The notes beneath the pieces were generated by a model. The model searched no databases. It saw only the letters and a program-made list of their open reading frames with translations, and was not told where the DNA came from. Below, piece by piece: positions 8,765 to 18,371 of a stretch of 52,911 nucleotides of DNA. The stretch's first letter is position 1. Every line of letters begins with the position of its first letter. The DNA is from Bacteroidaceae bacterium (GTDB taxonomy: Bacteria > Bacteroidota > Bacteroidia > Bacteroidales > Bacteroidaceae). The stretch covers positions 1-52,911 of the forward strand of contig JAGAQH010000003.1 of assembly GCA_017622815.1 (NCBI GenBank), given 5' to 3'. A program made the translations under genes and the position numbers.

Positions 8765-9829
8765 ATGAACACAGAATACCTGACACAAGAAGCTGTAAAA
8801 CTGCTATGCAGACTGGTGGAAATACCGCGCATGAGCAGAGAGGAAAAGGATGCCGCCGACATGTTGGAAGCATACATGAAGAATGATTGTGGCATGGACG
8901 TTAAAAGGGAGGGGAACAACCTGTGGTGCATGGCCCCAGGATACGAAGAGAGCAAGCCCACCCTGATGCTGAACGCACATATAGACACGGTAAAACCCAC
9001 CCCGGCATGGAAGCACGAACCGCACCGGGCAAACATGGAGGGCGACATTATATATGGACTTGGAACTAACGATGACGGCGCCTCACTTGTAAGTCTTCTG
9101 CAGGTTTTCAGAAGCATGCAGAACGAGCAACTGCCATATAATCTGCTGCTGGCACTCAGTGCTGAGGAGGAGGTGAGCGGAAAAAACGGCATGGAGTACC
9201 TGCTGACCAAACTGCCCAAGATAGATGTTGCCCTTGTGGGCGAACCCACAGGGATGCACCCGGCTGTAGCGGAAAAGGGACTGATGGTCCTGGACCTTAC
9301 GGCACACGGAGTTTCCGGGCATGCCGCGAGAAATGAAGGCGACAATGCCATATACCATGCTGTGGAGGACATATCATGGCTGAAGGACTACCGTTTCCCA
9401 AAGGAAAGTCCGCTGCTCGGACCCGTGAAAATGACCGTAACGATAGTGAATGCCGGCACGCAGCACAACGTTATTCCATCAGAATGCCACTTCACCGTGG
9501 ACGTGCGAAGCAACGAGCTCTACAGCAACGAGGATATATTCAACACTGTGAGGGAAAACGTGAAGAGCGAGGTAAAAGCACGCAGTTTCCGCCTTTCCTC
9601 ATCCAGAATAGACATGCATCACCCGCTTGTAAAAAAGGCCGTATCACTTGGACGCAAACCGTTTGGAAGCCCCACGCTGAGCGATCAGGCCCTGATGCGC
9701 TTCCCCTCGATGAAGATGGGTCCCGGCGAGAGTTCGCGCAGCCATACTGCCGATGAATTCATAAAAATCGGAGAAATACGCGAAGCCATCGCTATCTACC
9801 AATCCATGCTTCGGGATTTAGTTTTGTAG
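8765..9829 (+). CDS. M20 metallo-deacylase, ArgE/DapE family
   Basis: A 354-aa zinc hydrolase. The first metal-site motif is NAHIDTVKP (~77-85), followed by GTNDDGAS (bridging Asp), AEEEVSG (general-base Glu and ligand) and GEPTG. A dimerisation domain holds HGVSGHAAR, and the C-terminal SHTADEF supplies the last ligand. The N-terminal extension to 8684 is rejected because it crosses the promoter. The best guess is acetylornithine deacetylase or its relative. Bacteroides fragilis is known to make arginine through N-succinylated intermediates, so the true substrate may be an N-acyl-citrulline or N-acyl-ornithine. No other arg gene is nearby. Its 3' end overlaps the convergent EnvC-like gene by 38 bp. 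Confidence 0.85.
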   Translation: MNTEYLTQEAVKLLCRLVEIPRMSREEKDAADMLEAYMKNDCGMDVKREGNNLWCMAPGYEESKPTLMLNAHIDTVKPTPAWKHEPHRANMEGDIIYGLGTNDDGASLVSLLQVFRSMQNEQLPYNLLLALSAEEEVSGKNGMEYLLTKLPKIDVALVGEPTGMHPAVAEKGLMVLDLTAHGVSGHAARNEGDNAIYHAVEDISWLKDYRFPKESPLLGPVKMTVTIVNAGTQHNVIPSECHFTVDVRSNELYSNEDIFNTVRENVKSEVKARSFRLSSSRIDMHHPLVKKAVSLGRKPFGSPTLSDQALMRFPSMKMGPGESSRSHTADEFIKIGEIREAIAIYQSMLRDLVL

Positions 9830-11153
9830 TTTCCTTGCGCAACTGGAAGTGGAGTATGCAGTTGCCCGACTCATCGGCCTGTACCGTACCAATAAGGTCG
9901 CGTGCCCTGAGTTTCTGCCCCTTGCGTACAATGACCGAAGACAGGTTGCAGTAGACCGAGATGTAACTGCCATGGCGTACGAGCACGTTCTTGGAACCTG
10001 AGAACTGGAACACTGCCGTGACTTCTCCATCAAATATACATCTGGCACGCGCCCCTGGCTTGCCCACATAATTCACGCCCTTGTTGTCCAAGGTGACGTT
10101 CTTAAGGCCAGGCACATTATACCTGCCGAAGCGGCCGGATATCCGATACTGCCCGGTAATGGGTACAGGAAGACGGCCCTTGTTCTGCAGGAACGTTCCG
10201 TTCAATTTCTTGTCACTTGCCGTAAGCCATGAGCCTGAGGATGAAGATGCTGGCTTAGTACTCTTGGATGCCGTTCCTTCGGAGGAAGCGGGTTTCTTGG
10301 ACGTGGATGTACCGGTCTTGGCCTGCTTCTTTGCCGCGGCCCTGCGCTTGGCCTCTGCCTCTGCCTTGCGTCTGGCCTCAGCCTCTGCACGCTTTCTGGC
10401 CTGCTCTATCTCGTATGCAATAAGGTCGTCAATCTTCTTGTTCAGGGCAGAGAGTTCCCTCTGCTGCTTGCTGACCTTATCACGAAGATTGTCCTCCCTC
10501 CGCTTCAGATTCTTGATATATTGTTGCTGGCGTACCTGCTGCTCGTTTAGTTTGCGGCGTTGTCTTATAACTTCCTGCAACAGGCCTGCCATACGGCTTT
10601 TGGAAGCGAGCAGCGAATTCTGCGCTTCCATCAGTTCGCCCTGCTTCTGCTGTATCTGTCGGCCCAGGTCGTGCTGGTACACGGCATACTCGCGCGTGTA
10701 TCGGGCACGGCGGTACATCTGCGTAAGGCTTTTGGCACTGAGCACAAAGACAAGAGTATTTCTGACCTTGGGGAACTGTCTGGAGAAACGTATGGCCCGC
10801 AGATACTTCTGCTTCTTGTCGGCCAGTTGGGCATCCAGGCTCACGATGTTGGCTCGCACATGCTTCATCTCCGTCTCTATGCTGTCCATCTCATGTTCCA
10901 TGATGCGGATATGCTCCACACGGTCCTCCAACTGACGGTCGATGTGGTGAAGATAGGATTGGCCGTCCTTAACGTCCTTGCCTGTCTTGACCAGGGCCTG
11001 CTGGTTTTTTTTCAGGTTCTTCTGCAACTGCGTCTTCTGGGCCTTCAGGTTCTTTACCTTCTTACTGTTTTGTGCGCACACAGGCATACTGATGCATAGC
11101 ACCAGCAACACTGCCCCTACTCCACGCAAAACAGTTTTAAGTCCCATATACAT
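9792..11153 (-). CDS. EnvC-like murein hydrolase activator (degenerate M23/LytM domain)
   Basis: A 453-aa exported protein with a signal peptide ending near VCAQ (residue ~28), a long coiled coil (~30-250, rich in K/Q/E/L), an Ala/Lys/Ser-rich linker (~250-310) and a C-terminal LytM fold (~325-453). The LytM metal ligands appear lost: HxGxD is replaced by NKGVN, and HxH by HFQ. This is the EnvC pattern, in which the domain activates periplasmic amidases rather than cutting peptidoglycan itself. Start could also be M3 (11147). It follows the DUF4292 gene by 3 bp as the last gene of a probable operon, and may act in daughter-cell separation (inference). Confidence 0.85.
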   Translation of the reverse strand: MYMGLKTVLRGVGAVLLVLCISMPVCAQNSKKVKNLKAQKTQLQKNLKKNQQALVKTGKDVKDGQSYLHHIDRQLEDRVEHIRIMEHEMDSIETEMKHVRANIVSLDAQLADKKQKYLRAIRFSRQFPKVRNTLVFVLSAKSLTQMYRRARYTREYAVYQHDLGRQIQQKQGELMEAQNSLLASKSRMAGLLQEVIRQRRKLNEQQVRQQQYIKNLKRREDNLRDKVSKQQRELSALNKKIDDLIAYEIEQARKRAEAEARRKAEAEAKRRAAAKKQAKTGTSTSKKPASSEGTASKSTKPASSSSGSWLTASDKKLNGTFLQNKGRLPVPITGQYRISGRFGRYNVPGLKNVTLDNKGVNYVGKPGARARCIFDGEVTAVFQFSGSKNVLVRHGSYISVYCNLSSVIVRKGQKLRARDLIGTVQADESGNCILHFQLRKETTKLNPEAWIGR

Positions 11154-11156
11154 ACC

Positions 11157-11816
11157 TTAGCCTCCTATCAGCAACGAGAGCAACCTGACTATCTGGCTGG
11201 AGGTCAGACGCGTGTAGCTGGCGGTATTGACCTTGGTTCGGGTTGCCCAGCCATCCTCCAATCTATGGTTGCGCGTATTTAGCAGCATCCTCACGGTGAC
11301 ACTGCCTTTGGAAAAAGTCATCTCCATATTCTCCGGCAGCCTACGGCCGTCCGCAAGTTCGGCAAAACTGTCATACTTCCATTCCACCCCCTTGATGTCA
11401 AAGCCGTCAGCCTCGCCCCAAAAGATATCCTGCATGTCCTTGAAAGCAACGGGACGCCCGAGCAAGGCAGACAGTTCCTGATAGTCAAAGACAGCATACT
11501 GCTTGGTGGCACGGCTGATGATGAGCACACTGTCTGGTGTCATCTCTATTGTACCCACCTGTATGCCTAATATATAGGTGGCGTTCAACTGGATTACATC
11601 GTCGCGCCTCATCCGGAGTGTTCCCCCGACGGTAATATCCTTGCCGCCGGCATCGGCCAGCCCAATGTTCGCACGGGCAACAACACTCTCACCTGTCTTC
11701 CATACAGAGATAGGAGCTTGTCCGGAACCGTCCTTCAAAGCCTTACGCCCAGACGAACACGCCGCCATGAAAAATACGGCACATACTCCTATTATATAAT
11801 AATGTATATTTCTCAT
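11157..11816 (-). CDS. DUF4292-type lipoprotein
   Basis: A 219-aa protein whose signal sequence ends in the lipobox FMAAC (Cys ~20), so it is probably a lipidated outer-membrane or periplasmic protein. The body is beta-rich (RANIGLADAGGKDITVGGTLRMRRDDV, then ITPDSV-like strands), resembling LolA/LolB-like lipoprotein-carrier folds noted for this family. Its conserved setting between a TPR protein and an M23/EnvC protein is seen across Bacteroidales. Biochemical role unknown; envelope biogenesis is likely from context. It starts 5 bp after the TPR stop. Confidence 0.75.
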   Translation of the reverse strand: MRNIHYYIIGVCAVFFMAACSSGRKALKDGSGQAPISVWKTGESVVARANIGLADAGGKDITVGGTLRMRRDDVIQLNATYILGIQVGTIEMTPDSVLIISRATKQYAVFDYQELSALLGRPVAFKDMQDIFWGEADGFDIKGVEWKYDSFAELADGRRLPENMEMTFSKGSVTVRMLLNTRNHRLEDGWATRTKVNTASYTRLTSSQIVRLLSLLIGG

Positions 11817-11821
11817 CTTTT

Positions 11822-13540
11822 TTACTTACTCTTATAGTACTTGCGTTTCCTGGCTTTCTTATTCAATGTGGGCGTCACCTCGTCATCCCCACGCCTTACA
11901 GCAAGTTGCCACAAGTAGGTGGCACGTTCCGTTTCTCCGTTCATCCATGCTACGTCTCCGGCATGCTCCAGAATGGCCGTACTGGTATACGGGTCGGTCA
12001 TGAGGAAATGCTCGCTGCTGTCGCGCGGTACAACCTTGTCCATATATTCCTGTGCCTGTTCGTACTTGGCCTGCATGAACAATATCCATGCATAGGTGTC
12101 GAGATAAGTCCTGTTGTCCGGTTCTGCCTTTATAGTACGGTAACTCATCTCCTCTGCCTTGTCCAGTTCTTCGTTGCGCAATGACAGGTAATAGGCATAG
12201 TTGTTCAGACACAAGACGTTGTCCTTATTGTACACGAGTGCAGAATCGTACTGGAGGAAGGCTTCGCGATGCTTGTTCATATTGTAGTATGCATCGCCCT
12301 TTACGGTGAAAGCATCCGAAACCAAGGCCAGACGGGTATCCTCCGAGCGCATGCGTATGCCACGTTCCAACACCTCCAGGGCCTCTTCGTTGTTGTCACG
12401 CTCCAGCATTATCATGCCGAGGAAATACGGATAGACCAACTCCTTGGGATGGTAGTTCACTCCTCTGCGGCAGATTTCCTCCAAGGAAGAATAGTCCTTG
12501 CGCGAGGCGTAATATTGAAGCAGCCACTGAGTGGCCATCTCGTTATCAGGTTCCACAGACAATACACGCGACATGACCGACTGTATCATTTCCTGAGGCC
12601 TTTGCCTGTAGTCCAGGAAAGCGGCATACATGGTGAGGAGTTCCACATTGGTGGAGTCCAACTGGAGGACACGTTCAAAACGCTCGATTATCTGTCCTGT
12701 ATCTGCCGAATCCGGAGACATGCGCTGCACCATCTGCTGTATCAGCACTATGCGCTTGCCGGTGTCTGTTTCCGGGGCATACAGTATGGAATCTCGTGTG
12801 GCATCATACAGGCTGTCCATACCCTGCAGCAGATAATAGTCCAGCATGGCCATCTGAAGGGTCACGTTCGTGGGATCTACAGCCCTGACTTCATCGTACA
12901 TCTGCATCGCCTTTGCATAATCGCCCAACTGCTGATAGCAATACGCCATGTCTATCTTATAGGAAAGGTCTGCCGGGTATTCGTCGCACAGGCTCTGCAA
13001 TTCAGCAAAAGCCTTCACGCTGTCCTCCATCTCCATGTAGAGGGAGAATTTCTCGTTGCTCAGTTGCGACATCTTGCCCTCAAGCATCTCCAATCTGTCC
13101 AGAGTGCTGATAGCATCCTCCAGCCTGCCTGTCTTGGAATATATGCTTGCCAGATGCGACAAGACATCCGAGCGGTTGCCCTGCAACTTGCTGATGTGTT
13201 CCAGCAACGGCAATGCATCTTCCTCACAACCCTGGCGAAGCAGGATTGCAGCCAAGGGCTCTATATAATACGTATTGTCCGGATCGAGGTCTACGGCCTT
13301 TTGCAGATACTCCAGCCCGACGCTGTCCTGGCGCAGATAAAAGTTAATCCTGCCCAACTGGTACAGGGCTTCCGCCGAGCACGAGTCTATCTGCAGACAA
13401 TGGCCATACAGTTCCATTGCCTTGGACCATTGTCCCTGCATACGGCTCTTTGCCGCCTCGGCCATAAAATAGTCCAGGCGCGTCTGTGCCAAGGAGAAGC
13501 GGCACAGCAACATTGTCAGTATGAGTGCAATTATCCTCAT
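11822..13540 (-). CDS. Secreted tetratricopeptide-repeat protein
   Basis: A 572-aa protein with an N-terminal signal peptide (cleavage near SLAQ, residue ~19) and tandem TPR helical pairs through most of its length, such as [53 protein letters not shown] and [19 protein letters not shown]. TPRs scaffold protein-protein contacts; in Bacteroidetes such secreted TPR proteins often serve envelope assembly. The start overlaps the dut stop (ATGA) and DUF4292 follows after 5 bp, so it is co-translated with both. No catalytic motif is visible. Confidence 0.85.
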   Translation of the reverse strand: MRIIALILTMLLCRFSLAQTRLDYFMAEAAKSRMQGQWSKAMELYGHCLQIDSCSAEALYQLGRINFYLRQDSVGLEYLQKAVDLDPDNTYYIEPLAAILLRQGCEEDALPLLEHISKLQGNRSDVLSHLASIYSKTGRLEDAISTLDRLEMLEGKMSQLSNEKFSLYMEMEDSVKAFAELQSLCDEYPADLSYKIDMAYCYQQLGDYAKAMQMYDEVRAVDPTNVTLQMAMLDYYLLQGMDSLYDATRDSILYAPETDTGKRIVLIQQMVQRMSPDSADTGQIIERFERVLQLDSTNVELLTMYAAFLDYRQRPQEMIQSVMSRVLSVEPDNEMATQWLLQYYASRKDYSSLEEICRRGVNYHPKELVYPYFLGMIMLERDNNEEALEVLERGIRMRSEDTRLALVSDAFTVKGDAYYNMNKHREAFLQYDSALVYNKDNVLCLNNYAYYLSLRNEELDKAEEMSYRTIKAEPDNRTYLDTYAWILFMQAKYEQAQEYMDKVVPRDSSEHFLMTDPYTSTAILEHAGDVAWMNGETERATYLWQLAVRRGDDEVTPTLNKKARKRKYYKSK

Positions 13541-13974
13541 TTCACTCCGCTGTGTCCAAAACCTCCCTCTCCACGTTCCGTCTCGTCCAAGACGTCCACC
13601 GGCACGAGTTCTGCCTGTTCATACTTGGCAACAATCATCTGGGCTATGCGCTCGCCATCGTTGACGGTGAAATCCTCCTGCCCCAGATTTATCAGTATCA
13701 CACCCACCTCTCCACGATAATCGGCATCTATCGTTCCGGGAGTGTTCAGCACAGTCACGCCATGCTTCAAAGCCAGCCCGCTCCGAGGTCTTACCTGAGC
13801 CTCATAGCCCTCGGGGAGAGCCATAAACAGGCCTGTTGGTATCAGGGCACGCTGGAAAGGCTTGAGAACGACAGGATTTTCAAGGTTTGCCCTGAGGTCC
13901 ATTCCTGCACTGCACGGTGTGGAATATTGTGGCAGAGGATGGCGGGATTTGTTTACTATCCTAACTGACTTCAT
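13537..13974 (-). CDS. dut: dUTP diphosphatase
   Basis: A 145-aa trimeric-type dUTPase that hydrolyses dUTP to dUMP and PPi, keeping uracil out of DNA and feeding thymidylate synthesis. The conserved motifs are present: GMDLRA (I), RPRSGLALK (II), [13 protein letters not shown] with the catalytic Asp (III), GERIAQM (IV) and the C-terminal Phe-containing [10 protein letters not shown] (V). Length is typical. It lies 22 bp after dgt, so two dNTP-pool enzymes are adjacent, and it overlaps the TPR gene by 4 bp. Confidence 0.97.
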   Translation of the reverse strand: MKSVRIVNKSRHPLPQYSTPCSAGMDLRANLENPVVLKPFQRALIPTGLFMALPEGYEAQVRPRSGLALKHGVTVLNTPGTIDADYRGEVGVILINLGQEDFTVNDGERIAQMIVAKYEQAELVPVDVLDETERGEGGFGHSGVK

Positions 13975-13996
13975 GATTATGCAATGGTTTCTTTGT

Positions 13997-15349
13997 TTAT
14001 AGTGTGGGGATGGACATGCCGTTTATCTTGCGGTACATATCCATGGCATACACGTCGGTCATGCCGGAAATATAGTCAAGCACAGCCATTATACGCCCGT
14101 AAAGGGTGGGCGCCTTGATGTCGTACTGGGTGGAGACACGGTTTATCAGCAACTGGGAGAAAGCCTTTTCGGGATGGATGACAGCCTGGACCATCAGGTC
14201 AAGAAGAGTGGTTATCACCTTGAAACCGGCAATTTCTATGTCCATGACATCCTTGCTGTTATATATTCTCGAGTAGCTGACCTGCTCACAACGGCGATAT
14301 GCCTGCTTTGGAATTTCATTGATATGGTCTATCAGGCTTCCCTGGAACTCTCCGTCGAGTATGGTTTCCTCGTTGTCCACAAAGACCTTGACACACTCGG
14401 TCTCCAAGGCATTTATCACACAGGAACGGAGGTACACTATCTGCTCGTTTCTGTCCTCCACCGTGCTCATGCGCCGGATTATGTTCTCGCGCTGCTCTTC
14501 GGGGAAGTAGGACAGCAGCAGGTCCTTGGTCTCGTCCGTGGTGAGTATCTTCAGTTTGTGGGCGTCTTCTATATCCATTATCTCATAACAGATGTCGTCT
14601 GCGGCCTCCACAAGATACACCAGTGGATAGCGCGCATACTTCAGCGTGCCCTCGGGACTGTCCAGACGCTTTATGCCCAACTCCTCGGCAATCCGCAGAT
14701 ATGAGTCCATCTCCTCGCGGAAAAAGCCGAACTTCCTCTTTCCGGCCGACAGGTTGCTGCTAAAAGGATACTTGACTATGGAGGCAAGGGTACTGTAGGT
14801 CATTACAAAACCTCCCTTACGACGTCCCTTGAAATGATGCGTGAGCAAGCGGAAGGCATTGGCGTTTCCTTCAAAACTTATAAGGTCGTTCCACTGCTCT
14901 GCAGTAAGGGAGTCTCCCGTTTCCTCACAAAAATAGTCCTGAAGGAAGCGTCCGTTTCCCTCGCTGAAATACGTTCCTATGGCCTTCTCGCCACTATGGC
15001 CGAAAGGCGGGTTTCCCAAATCGTGGGCCAGGCAGGCAGCCGAGACTATACTGCCCAGTTCCATGAAATGTGTGTCCTTGAGTTCGGGATGTCGCTCCAA
15101 AAGGGCGCGGCTCACGTCGTTGCCAAGGGAGCGTCCCACACTGCTCACCTCCAGAGAGTGAGTCAGGCGGTTATGGACGAAAATGCTTCCGGGCAACGGG
15201 AACACCTGTGTCTTGTTTTGCAAACGGCGAAACGGTGCCGAGAATATCAAGCGGTCATAGTCGCGCTGAAACTCCGTACGGTCATCCACACTATGCTGCT
15301 GATGTTCCTGGCCAAGCCTTTTGTTAGATAGTAACTGTTCCCAATTCAT
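13997..15349 (-). CDS. dgt: Deoxyguanosinetriphosphate triphosphohydrolase (dGTPase)
   Basis: A 450-aa HD-superfamily enzyme. The HD signature [18 protein letters not shown] sits near residue 108; the flanking [13 protein letters not shown] and [16 protein letters not shown] blocks are typical of Dgt (first His of the metal site in RLTHSLE). It hydrolyses dGTP to deoxyguanosine and triphosphate. It lies 30 bp downstream of the N-acyltransferase and 22 bp upstream of dut, in one probable operon; neighbouring dut suggests coordinated dNTP control. Confidence 0.95.
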   Translation of the reverse strand: MNWEQLLSNKRLGQEHQQHSVDDRTEFQRDYDRLIFSAPFRRLQNKTQVFPLPGSIFVHNRLTHSLEVSSVGRSLGNDVSRALLERHPELKDTHFMELGSIVSAACLAHDLGNPPFGHSGEKAIGTYFSEGNGRFLQDYFCEETGDSLTAEQWNDLISFEGNANAFRLLTHHFKGRRKGGFVMTYSTLASIVKYPFSSNLSAGKRKFGFFREEMDSYLRIAEELGIKRLDSPEGTLKYARYPLVYLVEAADDICYEIMDIEDAHKLKILTTDETKDLLLSYFPEEQRENIIRRMSTVEDRNEQIVYLRSCVINALETECVKVFVDNEETILDGEFQGSLIDHINEIPKQAYRRCEQVSYSRIYNSKDVMDIEIAGFKVITTLLDLMVQAVIHPEKAFSQLLINRVSTQYDIKAPTLYGRIMAVLDYISGMTDVYAMDMYRKINGMSIPTL

Positions 15350-15379
15350 CTACAATATCATATTAGGGCAAGCCTGTCC

Positions 15380-16375
15380 TTATTTCTTTCCCTCCACGGG
15401 GTAGAAAAGTTTGTTGGCTCCGGAAGTGACTCTGACAAGTTCGGGATGTTCGGCGGCAAACGTGTCGATATGGCGCATGCGCTTTTCCTGCAGAATCTCG
15501 TCCACGGCAATGAGGATACCGGTCTCCTCCACGTTTCCGAAACCATCGTTTATGGCGGTGCCGAACAGTTTCATCGTTGGAGACAGGCCCATGTAGGCAT
15601 TGACCAACGGGGGGATGTTCAGGCCACGTTCGCGTACTGCCTTGTTCAGTATGCGATAGTCTGTCTTGAAGTCCTCCTCAACGAAAAGTTCCTCGAACTG
15701 TTTCGTGTCGTGCTCGTAATGCAGAGGTTCCAGAGGCTTGATCAGGTTTTCCGGGTCGGGGAAATGCTTGTTCAGGAAATAGATGATCATGTCCCTGCTC
15801 AGACGGTCGTATGAAGGGTACATGGTGAACTTGCCGAAGAGGTAACGTACATCCGGCTCTATCACCGTAACGGCTCCCAGTCCGTCCCAGAGATTGTCCA
15901 GCGCGAAGAGGCCCTTTGTGCCCATACGACTGCTCTGATATTCCAGGGTGACGAAGGAGCGGCCCAGTTCTATCGTCCAAGGGGCATACTCGCGCATGAA
16001 AGCCTCCGAGAAATGGAACATGTGGCTTGTGGCCAGCAAGGGCTGTCCGTCCTCGCCTATTTTCCAGTCGCGGCCCAGGATGTATCTGTATCCTCCCAGT
16101 ATCTCTTCTTCTTCGGGATCCCAGACGATGAGCTGCTTATAGGGATTGTCGCATGTATCGTACTCGTCCAAATCAAGACTCTTGCCTGTACCTCCGCCGG
16201 CAGCACGGAAGGCTATCTCGCGGAGTCGGCCAATCTCGCGAACGGTATTGGGCGAATCCTGCCATGTAACGATATAGATGTCGTTACCGCTCTTGTTGGT
16301 ACGGCGCAGTCTGCGTTCTTCGGTCAGTTCTGCCTTAATCAGTTCTCGGGGAACCTTTGCTATTATCTCTTCCAT
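15380..16375 (-). CDS. GNAT-type N-acyltransferase (OlsB/GlsB-like hemolysin family)
   Basis: A 331-aa protein. The N-terminal half contains REIGRLREIAFRAAGGGTGKSLDLDEYD followed by LIVWDPEEEEILGGYRYI, the arrangement found in ornithine/glycine lipid N-acyltransferases and acyl-homoserine-lactone-synthase-like GNATs that use acyl-ACP. In Bacteroides thetaiotaomicron a related N-acyltransferase (GlsB) starts glycine-lipid synthesis together with an O-acyltransferase (GlsA). No GlsA-like gene adjoins it here, although the PlsC-type gene at the left edge is another acyltransferase. Lipid assignment is inference. It is the first gene of the run to dgt, dut and the envelope genes. Confidence 0.7.
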   Translation of the reverse strand: MEEIIAKVPRELIKAELTEERRLRRTNKSGNDIYIVTWQDSPNTVREIGRLREIAFRAAGGGTGKSLDLDEYDTCDNPYKQLIVWDPEEEEILGGYRYILGRDWKIGEDGQPLLATSHMFHFSEAFMREYAPWTIELGRSFVTLEYQSSRMGTKGLFALDNLWDGLGAVTVIEPDVRYLFGKFTMYPSYDRLSRDMIIYFLNKHFPDPENLIKPLEPLHYEHDTKQFEELFVEEDFKTDYRILNKAVRERGLNIPPLVNAYMGLSPTMKLFGTAINDGFGNVEETGILIAVDEILQEKRMRHIDTFAAEHPELVRVTSGANKLFYPVEGKK

Positions 16376-16427
16376 AATAAGCGATATGCCGGAACAACAA
16401 CTGTTCCTTCGTGTTTTGTTGGTATTA

Positions 16428-16793
16428 TTATTTAATGGCTATCAGTCTGTTGTTGATAAAGTACCGTCCTTTTGGCAGGCCGTTCAACCAGTTGGTACCC
16501 TTGTTCAGACGTACAATCAGATAGAAGGTGCCTGTATGGGTGTATATGGGCAATATCTGATTCTCCGGACTTTCCACCCTGACAGCATTACCCACCATAC
16601 TCATTTGAACAGGATATGCGGAATGGCTCATCTTGCGGCTTACGCTCCTGTCACCATCCCTCTGGATCACACGTATTGTAGTATCCTGTTTCTGTGTGCG
16701 TTCTGTCTTATGCAGGAAGCCGGCCGGTGCTGCCGCCGTGATTTCCAGCAGAGCACCGACCAACATCAGTATTACCAATATTCCTTTCATCAT
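16428..16793 (-). CDS. Small secreted protein of unknown function
   Basis: 121 aa from the tandem ATG codons at 16793/16790 (upstream in-frame codons would need a TTG start). A signal peptide with core GILVILMLVGALLEITAAA is followed by ~100 residues with little hydrophobicity. The end, FYLIVRLNKGTNWLNGLPKG-type followed by RYFINNRL, resembles the beta-strand C-termini of Bacteroidales surface proteins and of short DUF3244-like proteins, but I do not recognise the family with confidence. It lies 75 bp downstream of the secreted Ig/OB-fold gene and upstream of the N-acyltransferase, all on the minus strand. Confidence 0.6.
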   Translation of the reverse strand: MMKGILVILMLVGALLEITAAAPAGFLHKTERTQKQDTTIRVIQRDGDRSVSRKMSHSAYPVQMSMVGNAVRVESPENQILPIYTHTGTFYLIVRLNKGTNWLNGLPKGRYFINNRLIAIK

Positions 16794-16868
16794 GATTGCG
16801 CTCTCATCATTCAAATATCCCTGTTATTAGGACAACGGCCTGATGAGATAGTTTATTGTCTTGCGTGT

Positions 16869-18029
16869 TTACTTTTGCAACTGACCGGCGGTATTGTACT
16901 TCTTGCCAGCCTTAACGATTACGACACGACCGTTCTCAACGAACTTGCCGTCGGCAGAAAGCTGAGAAGCGTTGATGTCGTTGATGCCTGTAGTAGCAAC
17001 AGAAACCAGCTCGTTGTTGTAGTTGAACTCGTAAACATCGCCATACTTCTTCATCTGACCGTAAACAATTACAGAAGAACCAACCTTCATGTCATCGACA
17101 GAAGTGAACTTCTCACCGCCAATGTTCAAACCGCTATAGCACTCGAACTGCTGGCTCTTCTCTGTACCATCAGTAGAAATCCAGTAGGTGATAGAACCAT
17201 ACTTTTCATTGAAACTTTCAACCTTTGATACGATACCCTTCACGTACACCCATGTTGACAAGCCCTTGCCGGCGTCGATGATAGCAACAGCCTCCTCTAC
17301 GGTATAGGCTGTTTCGGGAGTGTTGGCAATGGTCTTTACGGTCACGTCATAGGTCTTGCTTGCGCTAACACCCTTGTAAACGGCGGTAACCTCTACTGAA
17401 GTTGTCTCAACAGTAAGGTCGGCAGGAGTGTAGGACCATGCCACCTCTGCTGTAACGTCTGCAGTAGTCTCATCGTCAAAAGTTGCTGTTACAGTCAAAC
17501 CCTCAGGATTGAATGCATCACCCTCGTAGTATTCTGTCTGAACGGCAGAAGTCTCGGCCAAAGCAAGAGACACAACCTCAGGACCTGTTGACTCGCCAAT
17601 CTGATAGGTCACCTTGATTTCGGTCATACGAACCTGATTCAGAGAAGCAGTCATAGTTACCTCAGAAGCAGAACCCATCCAAGTACCAACTTTACCAGAA
17701 AAGGTATAAGTTCCTGAGGTTGCATCAGTGAAATTACCAGGACCTTCCTTCGCTGTTCCGCTTGCGGTACATGTCAACTCAATCTTTGTGATGTTACCCT
17801 CTGCAACAGAAACGGTGAAAGTCTGGTTCTTATAGGCACGGTACTGGGTTCCGCTACCCAGAATACCCTGAGTTGTGGAGATTGTCACACCGTCCTTTGT
17901 ACCGGTCTGCTCACCCGCAGTAGAACTCCACAGAGCATCAGCACCTGTAATAACGACTGTCTTTTCCTGTGCGACAGCCATACCCAAACCCATAAACAGG
18001 GCTACGAAAGAAAGTAAAAGTTTTTTCAT
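16869..18029 (-). CDS. Secreted multidomain protein with Ig-like and OB-fold domains
   Basis: 386 aa from ATG 18029 (a GTG two codons upstream is rejected: the signal peptide MKKLLLSFVALFMGLGMAVAQ-like segment starts at 18029). Visible parts are an N-terminal beta-sandwich (~22-145), a bacterial Ig-like domain (~150-230; YYEGDAFNPEGLTVTATF and YDVTV) and an OB-fold-like domain (~235-345; VYVKGIVSKVESF, SSVIVYGQMKKYGDVYEF) of the kind found in Bacteroidales surface proteins. The C-terminus (NGRVVIVKAGKKYNTAGQ) is the short beta tail common in Prevotella surface proteins. No catalytic residues are recognised. It is probably a surface binding or matrix protein; a strong promoter and a ~118-nt leader precede it. 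Confidence 0.7.
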   Translation of the reverse strand: MKKLLLSFVALFMGLGMAVAQEKTVVITGADALWSSTAGEQTGTKDGVTISTTQGILGSGTQYRAYKNQTFTVSVAEGNITKIELTCTASGTAKEGPGNFTDATSGTYTFSGKVGTWMGSASEVTMTASLNQVRMTEIKVTYQIGESTGPEVVSLALAETSAVQTEYYEGDAFNPEGLTVTATFDDETTADVTAEVAWSYTPADLTVETTSVEVTAVYKGVSASKTYDVTVKTIANTPETAYTVEEAVAIIDAGKGLSTWVYVKGIVSKVESFNEKYGSITYWISTDGTEKSQQFECYSGLNIGGEKFTSVDDMKVGSSVIVYGQMKKYGDVYEFNYNNELVSVATTGINDINASQLSADGKFVENGRVVIVKAGKKYNTAGQLQK

Positions 18030-18152
18030 AAGCACAATGTTTAAATTAAATTGTTATTAGTTGTTGTCGTATTGCCAAAAGCAACAGGGTTCCTCCCTAA
18101 ACGGACAGCCAAAGCAGACACATCCCGAGAGGCGCTCCTTTTAATTCACGCA

Positions 18153-18160
18153 CAAAATTA
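18153..18160 (-). promoter_or_regulatory. -7 promoter element of the secreted Ig/OB-fold gene
   Basis: TAATTTTG on the minus strand matches TAnnTTTG. It implies a leader of about 118 nt before ATG 18029, long for this genome, ending in the A/T-rich AACAATTTAATTTAAAC block typical of Bacteroidetes translation starts. Confidence 0.5.
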
Positions 18161-18371
18161 CGAAAAAAAAACATGACTGCCAATAAAAGATGTATAAAAT
18201 ATCGGTTCTGTGCGCTACATTGCCCCCAAGCGCATAGACACAAGGCAAGAATGCAACGGCGGGACCTCCAGATACCAAAACACGCCAAAGCGCAGATAAA
18301 AGTCGGTTTCATCGGCAAACAGAGCACTCTGCAAGGGGCGCAGAACAGATCATTCCCAAACGAAACACGCA

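Noticed and set aside
9829-9829. Possible sequencing error where the M20 and EnvC-like genes overlap
   Set aside because: Both proteins end at expected family positions. A 38-bp convergent overlap is plausible.
12269-13720. A 483-codon open frame on the plus strand
   Set aside because: Antisense to the TPR protein and dut, both strongly supported. His/Leu-rich composition is typical of an antisense reading of helical repeats.
16391-16407. GGAACA/TGTTCC dyad upstream of the N-acyltransferase
   Set aside because: Six-bp stem without a U-tract, too weak to call as a terminator or operator.
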